NCBI GenBank assembly: GCA_900540345.1 | Contig: UQFK01000007.1 | Coordinates: forward strand, 1-64,000 | Length of the DNA stretch: 64,000 nucleotides | DNA from: an uncultured Eggerthella sp. | GTDB lineage: Bacteria > Actinomycetota > Coriobacteriia > Coriobacteriales > Eggerthellaceae | Reading direction: 5' to 3' | Made by a program: the position numbers and the translations under genes | Part shown: positions 1 to 6,868 of the stretch, one piece after another | How the letters are laid out: every line of letters starts with the position of its first letter | How positions within the stretch are numbered: the first letter of the stretch is position 1 | The notes under the pieces: generated by a model | What the model saw: the letters and a program-made list of their open reading frames with translations, nothing else | Database searches by the model: none | Told to the model about the DNA's origin: nothing

Positions 1-730
1 GGTGCTGAACCAGATCGCGTCGAAGTTTCTCGATGCGACGGCCGACATCTGTCCGAACTGGAAGATCGCCTCCCCCGACCCGATGGTGACCGTCGGCTAC
101 CGGTGCGAGTCGTTCAATATCGGCGACACTCGCTACACCGCCTGAAGCGATGACGGGGTTGCCGAAAACTTGAGCAAGGTGAATATACGTATCGACATCG
201 AGGCCGGTTTGCATACCATCTTTGCTGATATCGGTATACACAAGGTGTTTAAAGCCGAGATCGCGCATCTTCGCTATCAGTTCTTCTGCGGCCACCCCGC
301 TCCCATCGTTCCAGCCCTCTATTGCCACCTCGCCACCTTTCGCATCTACCCCTGCGGTGAGCATGGTTGGAAACTTGGCAATTGCTTCACGCGTGAAATC
401 GAGATTGCTGATAAGCGAGGTGCCAAGGACAACACGGGAAACGCCAGCGTCGTAGATGCGTTGAAGCGTATCCATTGTGCGGATACCACCGCCCATTTCG
501 ACCTTGATGAGGGTCTTTGAGAGAATGTCCTCGATGATGGGAAGATTAGACGGATCGCCTGACCGTGCTCCATCCAGATCGACCACGTGGATCCATTCGA
601 CCCCCATCTGCTCGAATGCTTTGGCTTGTGCAACAGGATCATCGCTATAAACGGTCACTGCATCATAATCGCCTTTTGCAAGACGAACGACCTTGCCCTC
701 AAGGATGTCGATTGCGGGAAGTAGCTGCAT
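1..730 (-). CDS. hisA: HisA, ProFAR isomerase (partial or altered 3' end)
   Basis: 1-(5-phosphoribosyl)-5-[(5-phosphoribosylamino)methylideneamino]imidazole-4-carboxamide isomerase, fourth step of histidine synthesis, a cytoplasmic TIM barrel. The ATG at 730 follows GAGGAG at good spacing. Visible family motifs are LLPAIDILEGKVVRL at the N-terminus, the VDLDGA strand, TDISKDGMQTG in the middle and VIASGGVASVADIERL near the end. The match holds to about residue 213 (base 92). The remaining 30 codons to the window edge are arginine- and glycine-rich and do not resemble the expected final helix and phosphate-binding strand. The frame stays open to base 1, so the true stop is not seen. It is the distal gene of the his operon here, 35 bp after hisH. 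Identity is certain; the C-terminus is either altered or an assembly join. Confidence 0.9.
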   Translation of the reverse strand, partial: MQLLPAIDILEGKVVRLAKGDYDAVTVYSDDPVAQAKAFEQMGVEWIHVVDLDGARSGDPSNLPIIEDILSKTLIKVEMGGGIRTMDTLQRIYDAGVSRVVLGTSLISNLDFTREAIAKFPTMLTAGVDAKGGEVAIEGWNDGSGVAAEELIAKMRDLGFKHLVYTDISKDGMQTGLDVDTYIHLAQVFGNPVIASGGVASVADIERLAPVADGHHRVGGGDLPVRTDVGRRIEKLRRDLVQH

Positions 731-765
731 ATTCTAGCTCCTCATCATTTAACTGATCGAGAAAG

Positions 766-1422
766 TCATCGATCTTCTCGGGCGACCTTGTTGACAAGAT
801 CGACGAAGTTTTTCATAAGTTGCGCACCTGCGCTTGAAGATTTCTCGGGATGGAACTGAACCCCGAATACACGCTCTCCTATCTGCACTGCAGAAGGGAA
901 GATGATGCTGTGCGTTGTTGTGGCAATAGTAGCTGTGTTCTCGGGCGCAATGTAGCTATGCGTGAAATAGAAATGCTCGCCTTGTGGGATCGCCTCGAAA
1001 AGTGGACTTGCTCCTTTTTCGAATTCGACCGAGTTCCATCCAACGTGTGGGATCTTATAGACTTGACCATTGTTATCGCGCGCGGGCATCTTATCGACTA
1101 CGCCTTCGATCAAGCCAAGGCCAGCTACTATTCCTTCTGATCCAGCATGCTCGGTTCCGCTTGCAAAGAGAAGATGCAAACCAAGGCATATTCCGAGAAA
1201 TGGTTTGCCTGCTGCTATTGCTTCGCGTATCGCTTCCATCTGACCAGTTTGCACCATAGTATGAGCCGCATCGGCAAATGAACCGACCCCTGGAAGTACG
1301 AGCGCATCAGCCTCACGGATCGTTTTGGGATCGTCAGTGATACGGGCATCTGCGCCAACGCCGCACAATCCACGCTCAACGCTTTTTAGGTTACCCTTGC
1401 AGTAATCGATGACTGCGATCAT
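766..1422 (-). CDS. hisH: HisH, glutamine amidotransferase subunit of IGP synthase
   Basis: Glutaminase subunit that feeds ammonia to HisF for imidazole-glycerol-phosphate synthesis. At 218 residues it has the usual size. The class I amidotransferase triad is visible: Cys79 in the nucleophile elbow GICLGLH, and His191 and Glu193 in the FHPEKS motif. The N-terminus MIAVIDYCKGNLKSV is typical of HisH. Its ATG overlaps the hisB stop by four bases (ATGA), so the two are translationally coupled. hisF is not in this window; it would be expected beyond hisA, but that is inference. Confidence 0.96.
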   Translation of the reverse strand: MIAVIDYCKGNLKSVERGLCGVGADARITDDPKTIREADALVLPGVGSFADAAHTMVQTGQMEAIREAIAAGKPFLGICLGLHLLFASGTEHAGSEGIVAGLGLIEGVVDKMPARDNNGQVYKIPHVGWNSVEFEKGASPLFEAIPQGEHFYFTHSYIAPENTATIATTTHSIIFPSAVQIGERVFGVQFHPEKSSSAGAQLMKNFVDLVNKVAREDR

Positions 1423-2015
1423 GCGAGCGTACCTTTTGTGCTGGGGAGTTGTTCGCTTGCGCGTGCGTCGATCTCGAGTGCGCTGCGAAGCACGCGTCCT
1501 GTTGCTTTGAATGCTGCTTCGATGAGGTGATGTGCGTTTTCGCCTTTGAAGGAGACGAGATGTAAGGTTATGCCTGCATTCGATGCGAGCGCGATGAAGA
1601 ATTCCTTGGCAAGTGAAGCGTCGAAAAGCCCCATCATGGCAGGAGGGATGAGGATATCAAAATGCATTTGTCCGCGTCCTGAAATATCAAGTGCACCCAT
1701 GACGAGGGCTTCGTCCATTGGCACCGCTTGTGAAGCAAAGCGCGTGATGCCTCGTTTGTCGCCCATGGCCTTAGCAAGCGCCTGGCCAAGTACGATGCCG
1801 ACATCTTCAACAGTGTGATGTGCATCAACCTCAAGATCGCCCGTTGCTCTTAGCTCGAGATCGAACAGTCCATGACGAGCGAGCGCATCGAGCATGTGGT
1901 CGAAGAAGGGAATACCTGTATCGATCGAGGTCTTACCTGTACCGTCGATCGAGAGCGAGATCGTGATATCGGTCTCTTTTGTTGTGCGCGTTATGGTTGC
2001 GGTTCGTTTGGTCAT
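1419..2015 (-). CDS. hisB: HisB, imidazoleglycerol-phosphate dehydratase
   Basis: Monofunctional IGP dehydratase, a manganese enzyme of histidine synthesis, 198 residues. The paired metal-binding motifs are present: DAHHTVEDVG in the first half and HHLIEAAFKATGR near the end. I chose the ATG at 2015 (MTKRTATITR) because it follows a GGAAG ribosome site and gives the family N-terminus. A longer frame reaches 2090 but overlaps the hisC coding end and adds only a basic tail unlike the family. The stop overlaps the hisH start. There is no fused histidinol-phosphatase domain, so that step must be encoded elsewhere. Confidence 0.95.
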   Translation of the reverse strand: MTKRTATITRTTKETDITISLSIDGTGKTSIDTGIPFFDHMLDALARHGLFDLELRATGDLEVDAHHTVEDVGIVLGQALAKAMGDKRGITRFASQAVPMDEALVMGALDISGRGQMHFDILIPPAMMGLFDASLAKEFFIALASNAGITLHLVSFKGENAHHLIEAAFKATGRVLRSALEIDARASEQLPSTKGTLA

Positions 2016-2028
2016 GGTAATTCGCTTC

Positions 2029-3126
2029 CTATTCGTTATCGATCGTGATCTTCGGGAGTATTTCGCCGAGCGCATCGACAAGACGTTCATTCTCTTCCAT
2101 GGTGCCTACGGTAATGCGCAGACAGTCTTCAAGGCCTTCTGAATGCGAAAGATCGCGTACGAGAATACCGCGGTCATAGAGTTGTTGCCATACTTCATCT
2201 GCATGAGCGATGCGTACCAGGATATAGTTTGCCTCACTTGGGAAGACTTCGATATGAGGCAAGAAGCTGAGCGCATCGTAGAGCCAGCAGCGTTGCTCGA
2301 TGATGTCATCGATATTGGGCTGCAGGAGCGCACGATTTTCGTAGACCGTTTCACCGATCGCTTGCGAGACCGCATCGACCGAATAGGGCTGGCGGACCTT
2401 GATAAACTCCTTGATGACCTGAGGGTTTGCCATGATATAGCCAAGTCGCACACCTGCGAGGCTATAAGCTTTCGAAAAAGTCTTTAGCACCACAAGGTTA
2501 GGATAACGCTCAAGATAGGGGATCATGCTCTGACCGCCGAATTCGCCATAAGCCTCATCTATCATGACGAGCGCATCAGTGGCTTGGAGCAACGTTTCGA
2601 GAAACACTGTAGAAGCAGTGTTGCCAGTTGGGTTGTTCGGAGTCGTGATAACGATATAGTCGATATCGCCTTTACTAACACGCTCGAGGATCGCTGTTTC
2701 ATCAAGCGAAAAATCGTCTTGTCGAGGGATTCGTACGATGTTGGTCTGAGTAAGAAGCGCGTTCGCTTCATAGACTGAAAATGTTGGTGGACAGGTGAGC
2801 ATGGTTCTGCCTGGGCCACCCCATGCGAGCGCAATATTGAAGAGCAGTTCGTCTCCGCCATTACCAGCAAGTACGAATTCCTTTGGATATCCCCAGGCTT
2901 CAGCGATCATGGTTCGCAACCGATTTGCAAGTGGATCAGGATAGCGGTTCAAGCTGACGCGATCGAGTGCGCGAACAATGGCATTGTATACTTCTGCAGG
3001 AACCGGACGAGGATTCTCATTGGCTGAGATCATCACTTCGGCAGGAAGATACTTTGGATCGTAGGGAATGATATTAGCAAGCGTGCTTTGTGGTGCGCGT
3101 ACGGTCGTATTGGGCGTGTCTGACAT
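2029..3126 (-). CDS. hisC: HisC, histidinol-phosphate aminotransferase
   Basis: PLP-dependent fold type I aminotransferase converting imidazole-acetol phosphate to histidinol phosphate. Visible features are the N-terminal ANENPRPVP substrate loop, TTPNNPTGNT in the middle and the PLP-lysine segment VVLKTFSKAYSLAGVRLGY. From the ATG at 3126 it has 365 residues, the usual size. That ATG lies one base after the hisD stop. An upstream in-frame ATG at 3153 would overlap hisD by 26 bases and has no ribosome site, so I prefer 3126, although its own site is weak. HisC paralogues also act on aromatic amino acids, but the operon position fixes the main role. Confidence 0.94.
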   Translation of the reverse strand: MSDTPNTTVRAPQSTLANIIPYDPKYLPAEVMISANENPRPVPAEVYNAIVRALDRVSLNRYPDPLANRLRTMIAEAWGYPKEFVLAGNGGDELLFNIALAWGGPGRTMLTCPPTFSVYEANALLTQTNIVRIPRQDDFSLDETAILERVSKGDIDYIVITTPNNPTGNTASTVFLETLLQATDALVMIDEAYGEFGGQSMIPYLERYPNLVVLKTFSKAYSLAGVRLGYIMANPQVIKEFIKVRQPYSVDAVSQAIGETVYENRALLQPNIDDIIEQRCWLYDALSFLPHIEVFPSEANYILVRIAHADEVWQQLYDRGILVRDLSHSEGLEDCLRITVGTMEENERLVDALGEILPKITIDNE

Positions 3127-3127
3127 A

Positions 3128-4465
3128 TTAGCCACGACTTTCAACTTGTGCATCCGATGGTGCTGCTGAAACGCGACCGTGATCCATTAATTCCATGCGA
3201 AGGCGGACGCTTTGGGCGTGTGCCCAAAGCCCTTCGTGATCGGCAATGGTTTCGATAGCGTGTGCATCGTTTTTCAATGCTGCAGCTGAATATTGGATGA
3301 CGCTCGACTTCTTCACGAATTCATCTATAGAGAGCGGAGATGAGAAGCGTGCGGTACCACCAGTAGGTAAGGTGTGGTTTGGACCAGCAACGTAATCACC
3401 AACTGCTTCAGGTGTCCATTCGCCTAAGAAGATAGCGCCTGCATTGTCGATCTGGCCAAGCAGATCGAGGGCTCCTGCAACATGTAGTTCCAGATGCTCA
3501 GGCGCGATGACGTTGATGGTCTGGATCGCCTGAGCGAAAGAATCACATATGACGATGAGACCTTTGTCGGTGAGTGAACTTAAGGTGATCTCTTTACGGG
3601 TTGAATCTTCAACGGTCTTTGCGATAGCTTGTTCGACCTGGTCGGCATAGTCTTGCGAGAAGGTGACAAGGTAGCAGCTGGCCAGTGGATCATGTTCGGC
3701 TTGTGCCATCAGATCGATGGCGACCAATTCGGGCAATGCTGTTTCATCAGCGAGCACGCATACTTCGGAAGGACCGGCGATCATGTCGATGCCGACATCA
3801 CCTGAGACGATCTTCTTCGCTGCAGCAACAAACGCATTGCCTGGGCCAGTGATCTTGTCGACCTTTTTGATGCTTTCTGTTCCGTACGCTAAAGCACCGA
3901 TTGCTTGAGCGCCGCCAACCGAGTAGATCTCGCTTACGCCAGCGATGCGGCAAGCTTCGAGAATAGCGGGATCGAGCGATCCATCTTTAGTGGGTGGCGT
4001 GACGCATACGATACGCGAAACGCCTGCAACTGAAGCAGGGATTGCGTTCATGAGCACGGAGGAGGGGTAGAGTGCACGACCTCCAGGGACATAAATGCCT
4101 ACAGAATCGAGCGGTGTGATCTTTGCGCCAACGAGTGCGCCGTCTTCACGCACGGTAAACCAGCTCTGTTGCTTTTGACGTTCGTGGAAATCGCGGATCT
4201 GCTTGGCAGCAGTTTGAAGAGCGCTGGCAACCTGAGGATCAACTTTTGAGATGGCCTCATCGATTGCCTCGTCACTCACGCGGAAATCTTGAATGTCAAC
4301 ACCATCGAATTGCGCGGTGAATTCACGCAGTGCTGCATCACCGCGTTCACGCACTGCTTCGATGATGGTGGTGGCTGCGGTGAGTGCGGTCGCATCGAAG
4401 GCGCCGACACGCTGGAGCTGTGCTTCTTCGAATACTTCATTGGGTTTCAGGACGATCCGTCTCAT
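3128..4465 (-). CDS. hisD: HisD, histidinol dehydrogenase
   Basis: Zinc-dependent NAD-linked four-electron oxidation of histidinol to histidine, the last pathway step. 445 residues, slightly longer than the usual 430. Family blocks include VPGGRALYPSSVLMNAIPA, IYSVGGAQAIGALAYGT, the PGNAFVAAAKK segment, AGPSEVCVLAD, LMAQAEHDPLAS and the C-terminal GPNHTLPTGGTARFSSPLS. The ATG at 4465 directly abuts the hisZG stop codon (4466-4468), so translation is probably coupled. The C-terminal residues are charged and slightly extended, ending DAQVESRG. Confidence 0.96.
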   Translation of the reverse strand: MRRIVLKPNEVFEEAQLQRVGAFDATALTAATTIIEAVRERGDAALREFTAQFDGVDIQDFRVSDEAIDEAISKVDPQVASALQTAAKQIRDFHERQKQQSWFTVREDGALVGAKITPLDSVGIYVPGGRALYPSSVLMNAIPASVAGVSRIVCVTPPTKDGSLDPAILEACRIAGVSEIYSVGGAQAIGALAYGTESIKKVDKITGPGNAFVAAAKKIVSGDVGIDMIAGPSEVCVLADETALPELVAIDLMAQAEHDPLASCYLVTFSQDYADQVEQAIAKTVEDSTRKEITLSSLTDKGLIVICDSFAQAIQTINVIAPEHLELHVAGALDLLGQIDNAGAIFLGEWTPEAVGDYVAGPNHTLPTGGTARFSSPLSIDEFVKKSSVIQYSAAALKNDAHAIETIADHEGLWAHAQSVRLRMELMDHGRVSAAPSDAQVESRG

Positions 4466-6085
4466 CTAGTTCTCCTTTGTGGTAGCACGCAGTGCCTGAG
4501 CAAGCGCTGCAACACGTGGGTTGGTGCGATATGAGCAGGGGTTCGCGAAGAACCGGGCAGTTGAGTCGAGGACGTCTTCTACCACAATAAGATCGTTCTC
4601 GCGAAGCGTCGTACCCGTTGCGGTGATATCAACGATCTGCTCAGCCATGCCCGTGATAGGAGCAAGCTCGATATTGCCATGCAGTTTTACGATCTCGACC
4701 TGTTTACCTTGCTTGTCAAAATGCGAACGCGCGATATGGGGGTATTTTGTCGCGATGCGAATCGACCCCAATTCGCGGTAGCGTTTCTCAACGATGTCAG
4801 CCGTTCCGTTCGATTCAGCTACGACAAAACGGCAGCCTCCGAACTTCAGGTCGACCAATTCGACCACATCAGTACCAGCTTCGACGAGTGAGTCTTCGCC
4901 GCAAATGCCGCAATCTGCTGCGCCGAGCGAAACGAACACGGGCGCATCGGTGGGACGCACGATGATATATTCGACATCGCCGTTTCGCAGCATGAGCGTG
5001 CGGCCCGCCTCTGCAAGGCCGTCCACTTCAAGACCTGCTGCATCAAGCGTTGCGATCGCGTCTTTATTGAGCGAGCCCTTCGGCACTGCGATGCGCAGAG
5101 GACGGGTGATATTTTGCTTTTCGAGCGCGAATGCTTCCATTACTTGTTCGAGGTAGAAACCGAAACCTGCAGCAGGCACTTTCTGGGCACCATAGGATGC
5201 GAGCAGGTTATCGTATCGCCCACCGCCGCCGATAGGGGAGCCAAGTCCTGGCTCGTAGGCCTCAAAGACGATACCTGTGTAGTAGTCGAATGAGCTCATG
5301 ACCGTGAAGTCGATGAGCACGATATCCTTCATGCTGCGCTCAAGCAACATGTTGTAGAGCGCTTCGAGCTCGTCAATACCGTCTGCACATCCAAGAGGCA
5401 CGAGTAGCGTGCGCAGTTCTTGGAGCGCCTCTACGCCACCACGCAGCAAAGGAAGCTTTGCAAGCGCACGAATGGCATCTTGGTTACCCCCATTTGTTTT
5501 TGTGAGTGTTGCAAGTGCAACGAAATTCGAGGTATGGAATGCCTGATATACGTCGGCGCACCAGGCATCATCCATGGCACAAAGAGAGATGAGATCGTTG
5601 AGCACTCTCGCTGATCCGAGTGCGATACGATAGTCGCTCAAGCGCGTGACAGAGAGCGCTTCGGCAAAGAGCGTGATGATGTTCGCATCGGCTTCGACCC
5701 CTGATTCGCCTAAGCACTCGATGCCCATTTGCGTGATCTCGCGCGCAGCAGCTTCTGCGGTCTTTTCGCGAAATACGCGCTGAGTGTAGCGAAGCTTTAC
5801 GGCAGGATCGAATGAACTTATGCGCGTTGCGCACATGCGTGCGATCTGCATCGTAACATCGGGACGCATAGCTAAAAGATCGCCACGTGAATCGAAGAGC
5901 TTGAAAGGAGAGGCGGGCACATGGCCGCCTGCTTCCATGACATCGAGCACCTCAAGCGTGGGAGTCTCGATTGGAGCATACCCATGATCGGCAAAGCATT
6001 TCTGCACACGATAGGCGAGTTCTTCACGAACGAGCGCTTCATCGCTCATTACATCGCGAAAGCCAATGGGTGTCACATAATTCAT
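4466..6085 (-). CDS. hisZG: HisZ-HisG fusion, ATP phosphoribosyltransferase
   Basis: First committed enzyme of histidine synthesis, with regulatory and catalytic parts in one 539-residue chain. Residues 1 to about 325 are HisZ, a histidyl-tRNA-synthetase-like domain: MRPDVTMQIARM, RYTQRVFREK and the GSPIGGGGRYDNLL glycine motif are visible. From about residue 328 to the end is a short-form HisG of some 212 residues: RIAVPKGSLNKDA, CGICGEDSLVE and the PRPP loop DITATGTTLREN. Short HisG enzymes lack the C-terminal regulatory domain and need HisZ, so the fusion makes functional sense. The ATG at 6085 follows AAGGCGG. The reading frame extends to 6292, but the extra part has no family match and covers the divergent promoter region. 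It heads the his operon. Confidence 0.95.
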   Translation of the reverse strand: MNYVTPIGFRDVMSDEALVREELAYRVQKCFADHGYAPIETPTLEVLDVMEAGGHVPASPFKLFDSRGDLLAMRPDVTMQIARMCATRISSFDPAVKLRYTQRVFREKTAEAAAREITQMGIECLGESGVEADANIITLFAEALSVTRLSDYRIALGSARVLNDLISLCAMDDAWCADVYQAFHTSNFVALATLTKTNGGNQDAIRALAKLPLLRGGVEALQELRTLLVPLGCADGIDELEALYNMLLERSMKDIVLIDFTVMSSFDYYTGIVFEAYEPGLGSPIGGGGRYDNLLASYGAQKVPAAGFGFYLEQVMEAFALEKQNITRPLRIAVPKGSLNKDAIATLDAAGLEVDGLAEAGRTLMLRNGDVEYIIVRPTDAPVFVSLGAADCGICGEDSLVEAGTDVVELVDLKFGGCRFVVAESNGTADIVEKRYRELGSIRIATKYPHIARSHFDKQGKQVEIVKLHGNIELAPITGMAEQIVDITATGTTLRENDLIVVEDVLDSTARFFANPCSYRTNPRVAALAQALRATTKEN

Positions 6086-6132
6086 GGTCTTTAAGCCGCC
6101 TTTTCTAGTAAAAGATCGAGAACAGGCAAATA

Positions 6133-6156
6133 CTTTATCACAGTAGAGTGATAAAG
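6133..6156. promoter_or_regulatory. Perfect palindrome in the his promoter region
   Basis: CTTTATCAC, six spacer bases, then GTGATAAAG: a perfect 9+9 inverted repeat about 50 bases upstream of the hisZG start in the divergent hisZG/usp intergenic region. Its size and symmetry suit a dimeric repressor site for the his operon. It could also fold as an RNA hairpin in the his leader, but it lacks a T-tract on either strand. The binding protein is unknown. Confidence 0.45.
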
Positions 6157-6285
6157 CGATTAATTTCATATCCTCTTCATCTTCCAATATAGCGACAATC
6201 AAACGAAACTGCGCGATCTTTAGGCGAGACGCTGCGATTAAAGGTATACTTATGGGCAAATGAATCAGGGTTGAAGGGGGCCATC

Positions 6286-6762
6286 GTGGCATTTACTAAT
6301 ATTCTCGTTCCATACGACGGATCCGATCATGCGAAAGAGGCCTTGCGCGAAGCGATCAAGATGGTCTCAGATAAAGAGGATGCTTCCATTCATGTCGCCG
6401 AGATAAGCGCTCCGCCACAAGATCTCGTATTCAGCAGTTTTAACCAGACAGGTTTCGGTATGGGCGTTTCGCTCGTTTCTAAAGAAGACTTTGCTGATGC
6501 GGTACAAGAGCGCACAGAAGAGAGCGACAAGAAGCTCGAGGCAGACATCGCCGATCTCGTGAAGGATTTCAAAGGCGAGCTTACCGTCGAGGTCATCTAT
6601 GGCATCTATACCGTCGAGACCATCATCGAGACTGCTCAGCGCTATGAGTGCGATTTGATCTGCATGGGATCGCGCGGTCTTGGCGCCATTCGTGGAATGC
6701 TTGGCAGCGTGAGCTTTGGCGTATTGCGTAATTCCGACATTCCGGTGCTCATCTGCAAGTAG
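6286..6762 (+). CDS. Universal stress protein, UspA family
   Basis: Small cytoplasmic UspA-fold protein, 158 residues, single domain. The N-terminus FTNILVPYDGSDHAKEAL and the C-terminal nucleotide-binding signature MGSRGLGAIRGMLGSVS followed by IPVLICK are typical of ATP-binding members. I chose the GTG at 6286 because it sits five bases after AAGGGGG; an in-frame TTG at 6271 lies upstream of that site. A TATACT -10 element lies at 6245-6250. It is transcribed divergently from the his operon and is monocistronic, closed by a strong terminator. The specific role is unknown. Confidence 0.93.
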   Translation: MAFTNILVPYDGSDHAKEALREAIKMVSDKEDASIHVAEISAPPQDLVFSSFNQTGFGMGVSLVSKEDFADAVQERTEESDKKLEADIADLVKDFKGELTVEVIYGIYTVETIIETAQRYECDLICMGSRGLGAIRGMLGSVSFGVLRNSDIPVLICK

Positions 6763-6799
6763 ATCGCTTCTTGCATTCTTATAGACGCGGCCAACGTGA

Positions 6800-6828
6800 G
6801 GCGTGCGCATTTTGCGTACGCCTTTTTT
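6800..6828 (+). terminator. Rho-independent terminator after usp
   Basis: GGCGTGCG and CGTACGCC form an 8-bp stem with one G-U pair and a seven-base loop, followed directly by six T. It ends the usp transcript 38 bases after the stop codon. Confidence 0.85.
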
Positions 6829-6856
6829 GCGCGCTGATTCTCTTGATCGGGCTTGC

Positions 6857-6862
6857 TAGAAT
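6857..6862 (+). promoter_or_regulatory. -10 element placed for a leaderless transcript
   Basis: TAGAAT preceded by TG in extended -10 position (TGCTAGAAT). Exactly six bases separate it from the ATG at 6869, so transcription would begin at or next to the start codon. No Shine-Dalgarno sequence is possible in that space. Confidence 0.55.
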
Positions 6863-6868
6863 GCCAGT

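Noticed and set aside
6086..6292. 69-residue N-terminal extension of the HisZG protein
   Set aside because: It covers the divergent promoter region and the palindrome, and HisZ starts normally at 6085 after AAGGCGG.
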